This document shows, piece after piece, positions 26,026 through 34,621 of a DNA stretch of 64,000 bases (positions are counted from its first letter, which is position 1; each line of letters opens with the position of its first letter). Origin of the DNA: Bacillota bacterium (GTDB lineage Bacteria; Bacillota; Negativicutes; Sporomusales; Sporomusaceae); the NCBI GenBank assembly GCA_017889705.1, contig JAGGAB010000005.1, positions 62,001-126,000 on the forward strand, given 5' to 3'. Below the pieces are notes generated by a model, which searched no databases, was not told the origin of the DNA, and saw only the letters and a list, made by a program, of their open reading frames with translations. The position numbers were made by a program, and so were the translations under genes.

Positions 26026-26052
26026 TCTCAAAAACACTATTGGGTTAACTGT

Positions 26053-26427
26053 TTAGTTATTATCTTCCGGCACTTCATTAACCATATTGCATGCGCCGCG
26101 GAATACGGCACCTTCGCCAATTGTCAGCGTGCCGATTTTGATATCTCCATATACTTTGGCAGTAGGCAACAACTCTAATTTATCAGAGACCTCCATATTG
26201 CCCTTAACCACCCCGGCAATTAAGGCATTGCGCGCCTTAACGAGGGCTTCCACAGTACCATTTTCGCCCACCACTAAATCTCCGGTGGTCATAATTTCCC
26301 CTGAATGCCGCCCGTCAATACGAATAGTACCTTGGGAAGCAATATTGCCGGTAAAGCTAGTTTCATTTCCTATAATTGTAGCCACTTGGTCACCAATAGG
26401 ACTAGATGCCTTCTTACTGCCAAACAT
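26053..26427 (-). CDS. Bactofilin (polymer-forming cytoskeletal protein)
   Basis: 124 residues of repeated short beta strands with glycines at turns (GNETSFTGNIASQGTIRIDGRHSGEI), the right-handed beta-helix of bactofilins, flanked by short polar ends. Bactofilins polymerise without nucleotide and position cell-wall enzymes. It lies 11 bases after a membrane-anchored M23 peptidase gene, a pairing known from cell-shape loci such as ccmA/csd1 of Helicobacter. A role in shape or sporulation is inferred. Confidence 0.92.
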   Translation of the reverse strand: MFGSKKASSPIGDQVATIIGNETSFTGNIASQGTIRIDGRHSGEIMTTGDLVVGENGTVEALVKARNALIAGVVKGNMEVSDKLELLPTAKVYGDIKIGTLTIGEGAVFRGACNMVNEVPEDNN

Positions 26428-26438
26428 TAGTTTACCTC

Positions 26439-27365
26439 CTACAGAAAACTAGCCGGGTTAACAGCAGTGCCGTTAACGCGAATTTCATAATGTACGTGTG
26501 GTCCAGTACTATAACCGGTACTGCCCATATAAGCAATGAGTTGTCCTTTTTTAACGGTTTGGCCTGCTGAAACCAGATTTTGCGAGTTATGACCATAGAT
26601 ACTCACAATGCCGTTGCCATGATTAATTTCTACCATATTGCCATAGCCGCCAAACCAGCTGCTGCTAGCAACTGTACCATCGGCTGTGGCATAAATAGGT
26701 GTGCCGGTATCATTGGCAATATCAATCCCCGGGTGCCAGTCTCCACCGCCACCCCAAGGTGAATTACGCCATCCAAAGCGGGAGGTCACTTCGCCGCCTG
26801 ATGGCCAAATTGACGGTGTAGCCGCCATTCGTTCCTGTTTTTCTGCCAGCGACTGTTTCAAATTGAGCAAACTTTCTTCACGCTCATTTGCTGCCGCTTT
26901 GAGTTCTTTCACCAAGTTTAACAATTCGGTAGTCTTGGGCTGAACCGTCGGACCACCTTGTCCATTAAAATTCGGTAATCTCGGAGGAGCCGAACGCGAT
27001 GTATCTGTGGTATCCTCATTGTTAACAATGCGCCTAAGATCACTATCTAGTTGATTGAGCCGCTTCATGTTTTGTTGAAGTTCTGCAGTAGTTTTAGCTA
27101 GTTCTTCCAACTGTCCCTGTTGCGTGTAGTTGACTTCTCGCAGTTGGTTGAGTTCATATTTGTCTTTTGTTGCTACATTAGCTTGATAGCGATAATTTAG
27201 CATTGTACCAGAAATTATTGTTAGGCAAACACCCAGCGCAATTGCTGTATATTTGACTGTTTTAATAGGTATGCGGATACTAAATACAGCTTTACCGTGA
27301 TGTGGCACAATCATCAGGGTATATTCACGTCTGTCAGGCTTTGGCGTACTTTGCTTCAATAACAT
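26439..27365 (-). CDS. Membrane-anchored M23 (LytM-type) peptidase
   Basis: About 308 residues: a short cytoplasmic part, one membrane helix (about 37-55), a coiled coil (about 65-110 and 150-185), and a C-terminal M23 domain with zinc ligands in HPGIDIAN and HVHYE. It should cut peptide crosslinks in the cell wall outside the membrane. Start is unsettled: ATG at 27365 is close to AGAAGG, while the TTG six bases on (27359) has ideal spacing. Co-encoded with bactofilin, which may localise it. Confidence 0.9.
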   Translation of the reverse strand: MLLKQSTPKPDRREYTLMIVPHHGKAVFSIRIPIKTVKYTAIALGVCLTIISGTMLNYRYQANVATKDKYELNQLREVNYTQQGQLEELAKTTAELQQNMKRLNQLDSDLRRIVNNEDTTDTSRSAPPRLPNFNGQGGPTVQPKTTELLNLVKELKAAANEREESLLNLKQSLAEKQERMAATPSIWPSGGEVTSRFGWRNSPWGGGGDWHPGIDIANDTGTPIYATADGTVASSSWFGGYGNMVEINHGNGIVSIYGHNSQNLVSAGQTVKKGQLIAYMGSTGYSTGPHVHYEIRVNGTAVNPASFL

Positions 27366-27443
27366 CACCTTCTTTGCTTACTGTAAGTTTGCATACGCCG
27401 AACTGTGTATTAATTCGCCATAATATCCTGAATTCCTGCCTGT

Positions 27444-27953
27444 TTATGAATTTTTTTCCAAAGCTTTCGCTAATGCCATTTTCTCTTCATTACTTAAGTG
27501 GTAGGTTGATTGGCCGTCTACAATGGGTTTTGCATAGATTCTAGACTCATTGCGTCCATATATACTTGCCAATACAACACCGTTTTTCTTTCTGTCAAGC
27601 AAGGCTAACGCAAAACTAAGATCACTACCGGTATCTTCAAATGCATTAAAGCGTACAATACCCACTCTTTGTATTGCGGTGTCGACAATACCATCAAGGC
27701 GACGGCATTCGCTATCTAATTCCTTAACTTTACTCACTGCCTGGCGAACTTCTTCAATATGTCCTAACAGCAAATGCTCAATATTTACATTTTCCATGCC
27801 GGCCATCATCTTACGATAGCGTTTATTAAGTTTGTTCATTTTTATATTAACACTGATAAATACAAGTAGTGCAATAAAGATCAATAAGGTTAACACCAGT
27901 AATATGTATGGTAAATTTGCAGTTATAAATAATGTATATTGTGACAAGTCCAT
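27444..27953 (-). CDS. DUF4446 family membrane protein
   Basis: 169 residues with one N-terminal membrane helix (about 13-35), a basic coiled region, and a C-terminal domain with DTAIQRVGIVRFNAFEDTGSDLSFALALLD, the DUF4446 signature. Function unknown; it is a regular member of the parAB-yyaC-bactofilin neighbourhood in anaerobic Bacillota. I place the start at the ATG at 27953 (MDLSQY); a start ten codons earlier is possible. Confidence 0.85.
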   Translation of the reverse strand: MDLSQYTLFITANLPYILLVLTLLIFIALLVFISVNIKMNKLNKRYRKMMAGMENVNIEHLLLGHIEEVRQAVSKVKELDSECRRLDGIVDTAIQRVGIVRFNAFEDTGSDLSFALALLDRKKNGVVLASIYGRNESRIYAKPIVDGQSTYHLSNEEKMALAKALEKNS

Positions 27954-27992
27954 TTTGGTCCTTGTACCACCTTTCTTTTTCACTGTATAGTA

Positions 27993-28685
27993 TTACATTG
28001 GCCAAAAATAAGCAATTACTGCCGCGGCCGGAATAGCAGGCAGCAAATTGGCCAGTTTAATATTTTTCAATTCCAGCATTAGTATGCTCACTCCAACAAT
28101 AAGAATCCCGCCTGTTGCCGTTAACTCTGTTACAACTTTGTCAGATAATACTGTACTAAAAAATCCAGCAAGCAATGTAATCGAGCCTTGATAAATTAGA
28201 ATACTGACACTGGAAAATGCGACTCCTATTCCCATGCTTGATGTAAAAACTATGGATATAATTCCATCCAGCAAGGATTTTGCATACAAAATACGGGTAT
28301 CTCCTGTCAGGCCGTCTTGGATTGAACCGACAACAGCCATAGCGCCAATGCAATATACCAAGCTTGCCGTCACAAAGCCGCGTCCAATATTACTTTTCCC
28401 GCTTTCGTCAGAATTACTTAGTTTATTGCCTAACCAGTTTCCCACTTTATTTAAACCGGCATCAATATTAAGCGCTTCACCAACAATGGCCCCTACTGCA
28501 ATTCCCAAAATCACAATAAGTACATTTTGGGTCTTAAGTGCCATTTGCAGACCAATAACGCCTACTGCCAATGCCATACCATGAATAAGAGTATTATGGT
28601 ATTTTTTCGGAATACCTTGTTTGAGAGCCAGACCCAATCCTGATCCTACTAGAACCGCAGCTGCATTTACTAATGTTCCTTTCAC
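27993..28685 (-). CDS. DUF554 family membrane protein
   Basis: 230 residues with about seven hydrophobic helices and the family opening KGTLVNAAAVLVGSGLGLALKQGIP. YqgA of E. coli is a relative; transport activity has been suggested but no substrate is known. The ATG overlaps the end of the cysteine desulfurase gene by four bases, so the two are translationally coupled. Confidence 0.88.
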   Translation of the reverse strand: MKGTLVNAAAVLVGSGLGLALKQGIPKKYHNTLIHGMALAVGVIGLQMALKTQNVLIVILGIAVGAIVGEALNIDAGLNKVGNWLGNKLSNSDESGKSNIGRGFVTASLVYCIGAMAVVGSIQDGLTGDTRILYAKSLLDGIISIVFTSSMGIGVAFSSVSILIYQGSITLLAGFFSTVLSDKVVTELTATGGILIVGVSILMLELKNIKLANLLPAIPAAAVIAYFWPM

Positions 28686-29833
28686 GCTAATCCCCCTTGG
28701 GCAGCTATCTTTTTTACAGCTGCAATGGCTGCTCCGATTTCTTCTTCGCTGTTAAAATATCCAGGGCTTAAGCGTACCGTACCTGTCTGTAATGTGCCAA
28801 TGGCAGTATGTGCCCAAGGCGCACAATGTAGCCCTGAGCGGCAGGCAATCCCATAATCCCTGTCTAAGAGATGGGCTATCTCCCCGCTGTCTCTACCTGC
28901 CAGTAAAAACGACACCACTGCAGTACGTTCGTGTGCTGTCTGTTTTCCATATATGATAGCACCTGGCACTTCTCTCAGGCCTGCTAACAGCAACTGGGTT
29001 AGCGCCATTTCTTTTTCCTGAATTTTGCTTCGCCCTGTTGCCAGGATAAATTCCACACCGGCTTTTAGACCCGCAATTCCCGGAGTATTGGGAGTTCCAC
29101 TCTCTAACCTGTCAGGCATGAATTCAGGCTGTGTATCTGATTCTGACAAACTGCCTGTGCCACCAACGCGCAACGGCCTTACTGCAATTGCTTCCTTAAC
29201 ATACAGCCCCCCTGTCCCTTGCGGCCCAAACAAACCTTTATGCCCGCTAAAAGCCAGAATGTCAACATGCATGTCCTGTACATGGATGACCTCAACACCG
29301 GCGGTCTGCGCGGCATCAACCAGCAGAATTACCCCATGTGCTTTTGTAAGTTTCCCCACTTCGGCTACCGGCATAACCGTACCAGTAACATTGGAAGCAT
29401 GTGTCATCATGACAAGCTTGGGGTTTTGTTTGATTGCTGTTTCCATAGCTTCCATATCAAGCTGCCCGTCAACTGAACAAGGTATTATTTTTATATAGGC
29501 ACCCTGTGTTTCGGCAACCCGTACGGCTCTTGCCACCGCATTATGTTCCATGGCCGTTGTTACGATGGTATCACCCGGTTTAATAAGGCCAAACACTGCC
29601 ATATTAATGGCATCAGTAGCATTATGGGTAAATACCAGTTGGTTAGCATCAGCAATTCCGAGCAATTCAGCCAGCAGCTCTCTTGTTTCATAAACCAGCA
29701 TGCTGGCTGATCTTGCCATGCTATGTCCGCCTCTTCCAGGGCTGGCGCCAACCGTTCTGAGACAACTGTCTACCGCTTGGTATACACTTTCCGGTTTTGG
29801 CCAGCTAGTCGCGGCATTATCAAGATAAATCAC
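28682..29833 (-). CDS. Cysteine desulfurase family protein (class V, EGH-2 clade)
   Basis: 383-residue PLP enzyme. YLDNAATSWPKPESV opens the fold, Lys199 in FSGHKGLFGPQG holds PLP, and Cys337 in SGLHCAPWAH is the likely persulfide cysteine. The HKG and LHCAP forms mark the EGH-2 subfamily, which tends to occur with selD and yedF and may feed selenium or sulfur to them; that link is inference here because the genes are about 20 kb apart. It lies 14 bases after hydF and overlaps the DUF554 gene. GTG start. Confidence 0.9.
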   Translation of the reverse strand: MIYLDNAATSWPKPESVYQAVDSCLRTVGASPGRGGHSMARSASMLVYETRELLAELLGIADANQLVFTHNATDAINMAVFGLIKPGDTIVTTAMEHNAVARAVRVAETQGAYIKIIPCSVDGQLDMEAMETAIKQNPKLVMMTHASNVTGTVMPVAEVGKLTKAHGVILLVDAAQTAGVEVIHVQDMHVDILAFSGHKGLFGPQGTGGLYVKEAIAVRPLRVGGTGSLSESDTQPEFMPDRLESGTPNTPGIAGLKAGVEFILATGRSKIQEKEMALTQLLLAGLREVPGAIIYGKQTAHERTAVVSFLLAGRDSGEIAHLLDRDYGIACRSGLHCAPWAHTAIGTLQTGTVRLSPGYFNSEEEIGAAIAAVKKIAAQGGLA

Positions 29834-29847
29834 CTTACGTTCGCTCC

Positions 29848-31071
29848 TTATTCTTCAAGAATCATCTGCGCCAAAGGAAACGGCGCCAATGCCCGGTATA
29901 AAATCCCGTGAACCTGCGCAATCATTAAGCCATAATTCACAATGGGAACACCGGCTTCTCTGGCCAAGGCCAGGCGGTATAACATTTCCCGGCGATTTAG
30001 CATACATGCACCACAATGAACAATTAATTTAAATTTTCCCAGGTCAGCAGGAAAACTTCCACCTGAAGCCCATTCAAAATCCAATTCACCACCTACGGCC
30101 TGGCGCAGCCAGCGGGGAATTTTTACCTTGCCGATATCATCAGCCTGCCGATGATGAGTACAACCTTCAGCAATTAATACCTTATCACCTGGTTGCAAAT
30201 GTTCAATAGCCTTTGCACCGGCAACCAGTGTTTCCAAATCGCCTTTATGGCGGGCTTGCAGGATAGAAAATGAGGTTAACATTACATCTGGCGGAGTGTC
30301 TGCGCCAACCTTCATAAATTCTTGTGAATCGGTAACAACTAAACGCGGTGGCTGCTTTAAATCTTCCAGCGCTTCCTTTAACTCACGTTCTTTGACAACC
30401 AAAGCTGCGGCATCATTATCTAAGATGTCACGAATAGTTTGTACCTGCGGCAAAATCAGCCGGCCTTTAGGCGCAGCCAGGTCAATAGGCACAACCAATA
30501 CCACAGTATCGCCTGGCGAGATTAAATCGCCGATCAGTTGGGGACCTTCCCAATTGTCAGGCGCCATTTTTATTATTAAGCGTTTTAATTCTTCAATCCC
30601 CTGCCCGGTTCGCGCACTAATTGTCAGCAGCGGCAAGTCCAAGGCAGCACTCCAGCTCTCAATCTTATCAGGCGATGCTACTGCAATATCACTTTTATTT
30701 ATTACACCGGCAATCGGAATGTTGCGCTTTCTTATTTCTGTAATTAATTCTTCTTCAAAGCTTGTTACTCCATCCTCAGGCTCAATAACAAGTACGGCCA
30801 AATCGGTTTTATTCAGCACTTGCATTGTCCGTTCAACACGCAATGCCCCCAAATCACCGACATCATCAATTCCGGCTGTATCGATAATCATAACCGGGCC
30901 AATCGGCAGTATTTCCATAGCCTTATATACCGGATCAGTTGTCGTGCCAGGAACACTTGAAACCAACGCAATATCCTGACTAGTCAACGCATTGATCAAA
31001 CTGGATTTACCGGCATTTCTCCGCCCAAATATCGCAATATGCAGGCGAGATCCTTTTGGTGTATCTTGCAT
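29848..31071 (-). CDS. hydF: [FeFe]-hydrogenase H-cluster maturation GTPase HydF
   Basis: 407 residues: an N-terminal Era-like GTPase (FGRRNAGKSSLINALTSQ, DTAGIDD, NKSD), a dimerisation domain, and a C-terminal cluster domain with CTHHRQ and HCGACML, the cysteines that hold the 4Fe-4S cluster. HydF is the scaffold on which HydE and HydG build the 2Fe part of the H cluster. hydE and hydG are not in this window. AAGGAGG precedes the ATG. Confidence 0.96.
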   Translation of the reverse strand: MQDTPKGSRLHIAIFGRRNAGKSSLINALTSQDIALVSSVPGTTTDPVYKAMEILPIGPVMIIDTAGIDDVGDLGALRVERTMQVLNKTDLAVLVIEPEDGVTSFEEELITEIRKRNIPIAGVINKSDIAVASPDKIESWSAALDLPLLTISARTGQGIEELKRLIIKMAPDNWEGPQLIGDLISPGDTVVLVVPIDLAAPKGRLILPQVQTIRDILDNDAAALVVKERELKEALEDLKQPPRLVVTDSQEFMKVGADTPPDVMLTSFSILQARHKGDLETLVAGAKAIEHLQPGDKVLIAEGCTHHRQADDIGKVKIPRWLRQAVGGELDFEWASGGSFPADLGKFKLIVHCGACMLNRREMLYRLALAREAGVPIVNYGLMIAQVHGILYRALAPFPLAQMILEE

Positions 31072-31084
31072 TCACACTTCCTCC

Positions 31085-32482
31085 TTACCTTGCCTTTCCG
31101 CCAATCCCCGGCCTAGTCATAACTCGCGGATCTAACGCCGCATCAATTTTATCTTCAGGCAGAACCCCCAATTGAAGTGCAGCCTGCCGGACAGTTATAT
31201 TTTCTTCCTGTGCCAGTCGGGCTACCTTTGATGCCAAATCATAACCAATATGCGGCACCAATGCAGTTACACTAACCTGGCTGTTTTGAAGCAAAGCATT
31301 GCAGCGTTCTACATTTGCCGTTATCCCCTGAATGCAAAATTGATTCAGGATGTTTACTGCATTTGTTAACATCGCCAGACTTTCCAGCAAATGATGTGTA
31401 ATCAAAGGCATAAATGCATTCAATTCTAATTGTCCTGACTGAGCAGCCATGGAAATCGCCATGTCAGAAGCCATTACATGATAAGCCACCTGGTTAACAG
31501 CCTCCGGGATGATTGGATTAACCTTGCCAGGCATAATTGAAGAACCCGCCTGACGCTCAGGCAGTTTAATCTCGCCCAGACCAGCTCGCGGCCCAGATGA
31601 CAGTAAGCGCAAATCATGCGCTATTTTTCCCAGATTAACGGCCAGCGCCTTTAATAGGCCAGAAACTTCCACAAATACATCGGCGTTTTGTATTACATCT
31701 ATCATATTTTCCGCTCTGGCCAAACCAATGCCGGCTTGTTGTCGCACTCTATCATTCACCATAAATATGTATTTTTTATCGGCATTCAGGCCTGTGCCGA
31801 CAGCAGTCCCGCCCAGAGCAGCCTGACGCAAACGTTCTTCCACTTTATACAACCGCCAGCGGTCACGGGCAATCGCCCCGGCATATGCACTAAATTCTTG
31901 TCCAAGCATAATAGGCACGGCATCTTGCATTTCTGTTCGTCCGACTTTAATTACACCGGCAAACTCCGCTTCTTTTTCCTGCAATGCCGTCTGCAGTAGT
32001 GCACAACTGTCACTCAAGGGCTTTAACAGCCAAATAGCGGCAATGCGCAGCGCTGTCGGGTAAACGTCATTTGTGGATTGATGCAGATTTACATGATTTA
32101 GAGGATGCACCAGGTCATAATTACCTAGTTTTCCTCCCAACAATTCAATTGCCCGATTAGCCAGTACCTCATTAACATTCATATTGGTCGATGTGCCTGC
32201 GCCGCCTTGCAGTGCATCCACCACAAACTGTTCCTGCCACTTACCATCCATTACCTCGTCTGCAGCACCTGCAATTGCCTGCGCCAACGCTGCAGGCAAA
32301 TAACCCAGTTCGGAATTTACCTCAGCCGCTGCTTTCTTAATTAATGCAATGGCCTTAATTAAGATTGGCGAAACCCGATAACCTGAAAGCGGAAAATTCT
32401 CCAAAGCACGCAAGGTATGAATACCATAATAAACTTCTTCCGGAACTTCGCGTTTCCCTAACAAGTCTTTTTCTTGTCGCAT
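31085..32482 (-). CDS. aspA: Aspartate ammonia-lyase
   Basis: 465 residues of the fumarase/aspartase superfamily with GTSTNMNVNEVLANRA and the signature GSSIMPGKVNP. Probably aspartate to fumarate plus ammonia. Such a lyase commonly accompanies hydF in anaerobes. I start it at the ATG at 32482 (MRQEKDLLG) behind AGAGGTG. An upstream extension to 32575 would run through a parS site and is rejected. It is 13 bases before hydF and probably co-transcribed. Fumarase-type specificity cannot be fully excluded. Confidence 0.88.
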   Translation of the reverse strand: MRQEKDLLGKREVPEEVYYGIHTLRALENFPLSGYRVSPILIKAIALIKKAAAEVNSELGYLPAALAQAIAGAADEVMDGKWQEQFVVDALQGGAGTSTNMNVNEVLANRAIELLGGKLGNYDLVHPLNHVNLHQSTNDVYPTALRIAAIWLLKPLSDSCALLQTALQEKEAEFAGVIKVGRTEMQDAVPIMLGQEFSAYAGAIARDRWRLYKVEERLRQAALGGTAVGTGLNADKKYIFMVNDRVRQQAGIGLARAENMIDVIQNADVFVEVSGLLKALAVNLGKIAHDLRLLSSGPRAGLGEIKLPERQAGSSIMPGKVNPIIPEAVNQVAYHVMASDMAISMAAQSGQLELNAFMPLITHHLLESLAMLTNAVNILNQFCIQGITANVERCNALLQNSQVSVTALVPHIGYDLASKVARLAQEENITVRQAALQLGVLPEDKIDAALDPRVMTRPGIGGKAR

Positions 32483-32509
32483 TTTTTCACCTCTGCCAGC
32501 CAGAGTTTT

Positions 32510-32537
32510 GCAAAATGTTTCACGTGAAACATTTTGC
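32510..32537. promoter_or_regulatory. parS centromere site (perfect)
   Basis: TGTTTCACGTGAAACA at 32516-32531 is the exact 16-bp parS consensus. Flanking GCAAAA/TTTTGC extend the palindrome to 28 bp. It lies between aspA and parB. ParB nucleates here to start origin segregation. Confidence 0.96.
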
Positions 32538-32632
32538 GGTTTGATCTTGTCACCGCGTACAGCGACGTAATTCAATTTAAATAGAAGCTCTCCGTGAACT
32601 CCTACGCTACCAGGTTTGTTGATAGTAATTCC

Positions 32633-32684
32633 TATATTGCTCTAAGACGCCTGCTTATTATAAGCAGGCGTCAAAAGCAATATA
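32633..32684. repeat. 52-base palindrome downstream of parB
   Basis: Inner arms GACGCCTGCTTA/TAAGCAGGCGTC and outer arms TATATTGCT/AGCAATATA form a two-tier hairpin. It probably serves as the parB terminator on the minus strand, but the following tail CTTAGAG is poor in T. Confidence 0.6.
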
Positions 32685-32689
32685 TTTAA

Positions 32690-33604
32690 CTACACTACCA
32701 GTTGCCCTGAAAATTTAGCTGCTGGTTCCTGGCGTTTTGACAACATGTCCATAATTCTTTCCAGATCTTCATTAGAATAATACTCTATTTCAATTTTACT
32801 TTTATTTTTCCCTGGTTTAATTTTTACTTGTGTACCCAATAATACTTTTAACCGATCTTCAAATTCATTCATGAAAAACTGACTTACTTCGTCAATCTCA
32901 TCTTGTTTAGGTTCTGGCTTCTTTGTCGGCCGTTTGGCAGCTGCCCGCCGAACCAACTCTTCTACATCCCGTGCCGACAAATCCTCTTCAATAATTTGGT
33001 TTGCCAACTCAACTTGAATTTCCGGCGATTCAATCGCCAGCAATGGCCTTGCCTGTCCCATTGTCAATGTTCCACGTGAAACAAAATCCTGAACTTCAGG
33101 TTGCAGGTTAAGCAAGCGAACAATATTAGCAATCATTGAGCGACTACGGCCAATTTTTTGAGCAACTTCCTCTTGTGTCAATCCAAACTCCTCAATCAAT
33201 CTACGGAAAGCAATGGCCTCTTCAATAACATTAAGGTTTTGCCGTTGCAAGTTTTCGACAAGAGCTATTTCCATCATTTCGGCATCAGTATATTCACGCA
33301 CAACAGCCGGTAATTGCTTTAATCCCACCAACTGGGATGCACGCCAGCGGCGTTCACCGGCAACCAACTCATACCCATTAAGCGTTTTGCGAACTACCAC
33401 CGGTTGAATAATTCCATGCTGCCTGATAGACTGCGCCAGCTCAGCTAATGCCTCTTCATCAAAATCCCGTCGTGGTTGATGCTTATTAGGCACTATTTCA
33501 CGAATAGCGATCTCAGCAACAGGTTCGTTACTCTCAATCTCTTTGCCTGCATTAGGAGGACCAAATAAAGCATCTAAGCCTCGTCCCAAACCGCGCTTAC
33601 TCAT
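32690..33604 (-). CDS. parB: Chromosome-partitioning protein ParB (Spo0J)
   Basis: 304 residues. N-terminal CTPase domain with VPNKHQPRRDFDEEALAELAQSI and the GERRWRAS box; central helix-turn-helix (about 125-190, LTQEEVAQKIGRSRSMIANIVRLL) that binds parS; C-terminal dimer domain. It loads onto DNA at parS as a CTP clamp and recruits SMC. Its ATG overlaps the parA stop. The coding sequence itself carries a second parS-like site at 33068. Confidence 0.97.
   Translation of the reverse strand: MSKRGLGRGLDALFGPPNAGKEIESNEPVAEIAIREIVPNKHQPRRDFDEEALAELAQSIRQHGIIQPVVVRKTLNGYELVAGERRWRASQLVGLKQLPAVVREYTDAEMMEIALVENLQRQNLNVIEEAIAFRRLIEEFGLTQEEVAQKIGRSRSMIANIVRLLNLQPEVQDFVSRGTLTMGQARPLLAIESPEIQVELANQIIEEDLSARDVEELVRRAAAKRPTKKPEPKQDEIDEVSQFFMNEFEDRLKVLLGTQVKIKPGKNKSKIEIEYYSNEDLERIMDMLSKRQEPAAKFSGQLVV
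33068..33083. promoter_or_regulatory. parS-like site inside parB
   Basis: TGTTCCACGTGAAACA matches parS at 15 of 16 positions. It lies within the parB coding region, about 540 bases from the perfect site. Confidence 0.85.
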
Positions 33605-34358
33605 CACCTATCACCTCACGTGCTAAATCAAAATATACTTCTGTTCCTTTAGACTTAGGATCATACAGAATAACTGGCTGTCCATGACTAGGCGCTTCAC
33701 TTAAGCGAACATTCCGAGGAATAATAGTCTGATAAACTTTATGCCGAAAATGACTTTTAACTTCATCTACTACCTGAATAGATAAATTGGTGCGTGCATC
33801 AAACATGGTTAATACCACACCTTCCAACGTAAGTACAGGGTTAAGGTTTCTCTGTACCAAATTAATAGTGTTCATAAGTTGTGTTAAGCCCTCAAGTGCA
33901 TAAAATTCACACTGGATTGGTACAAGCACCGAATTGGCAGCAGTTAAAGCGTTAATCGTCAGCAAGCCCAAAGAAGGTGGGCAATCAATCAAGACATAGT
34001 CATAATTGAATTTGGCTTTATCCAATGATCTCTTAAGTTTACCCTCGCGCGACATCATCGATACAAGTTCAATTTCTGCACCAGCTAACTGAATGGTAGC
34101 CGGCAACAGTTTTAAATTAGCAACTTCAGTCTGGACGACAAGCGATTCGACTGGAACATCATTAATCAATGCATCATACACACATTGCTGAATTGTACCC
34201 TTATTAAAACCCAACCCACTAGTAGAGTTACCTTGCGGGTCACTATCAACCAATAGTACTTTTTTTCCTAAGTCTGCCAAGCAAGCGGCCAGGTTAACTG
34301 CAGTAGTGGTCTTCCCTACGCCTCCCTTTTGATTGGCAATTGCAATCACTTTAACCAA
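33597..34358 (-). CDS. parA: Chromosome-partitioning ATPase ParA (Soj)
   Basis: 253 residues, a deviant Walker A ATPase (IANQKGGVGKTTTAVNLAA, DSDPQGNST, and LIDCPPSLG). ATP-dependent dimers bind DNA and work with ParB in origin separation and control of DnaA. A TTG start is chosen because GAGGTG lies eight bases upstream. Operon with parB (overlap). Unusually, noc is not directly upstream: a divergent metH module lies between. Confidence 0.97.
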   Translation of the reverse strand: MVKVIAIANQKGGVGKTTTAVNLAACLADLGKKVLLVDSDPQGNSTSGLGFNKGTIQQCVYDALINDVPVESLVVQTEVANLKLLPATIQLAGAEIELVSMMSREGKLKRSLDKAKFNYDYVLIDCPPSLGLLTINALTAANSVLVPIQCEFYALEGLTQLMNTINLVQRNLNPVLTLEGVVLTMFDARTNLSIQVVDEVKSHFRHKVYQTIIPRNVRLSEAPSHGQPVILYDPKSKGTEVYFDLAREVIGDE

Positions 34359-34504
34359 ACTGTTTTCACCTCAAAAAAAATTACTTCCATCATTCCATTC
34401 CACATATTTACGTGATTTCCTTCCCCAAATTAGATAAAAATCATTATGTTTACATAACCAGCAATAATAACTAAGATATTTTACTATTTCAGCCCTGTTC
34501 GGCT

Positions 34505-34532
34505 TTATCAAATTAGCAAAATATACTATAAT
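34505..34532 (+). promoter_or_regulatory. Probable promoter of metH module
   Basis: TTATCA and TATAAT are separated by 16 bases, about 90 bases before the first gene. No cobalamin or SAM riboswitch motif was seen in the leader. The rest of 34359-34621 is AT-rich divergent upstream sequence. Confidence 0.55.
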
Positions 34533-34621
34533 GCTAATAATAACTAAATTAAAAGTTATCTGACTGCCTAGGCTCTTACTCTTAGTCTAATCCTCTTTCA
34601 GTTAAGGAGGTTTCAACAGTA

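Noticed and set aside
32483-32575. N-terminal extension of aspartate ammonia-lyase
   Set aside because: It is translated parS sequence (NVSRETF); the internal ATG at 32482 has a proper ribosome-binding site and matches the family start.
34359-34621. Cobalamin or SAM riboswitch before the metH module
   Set aside because: None of the conserved boxes of these riboswitches could be found in the leader.
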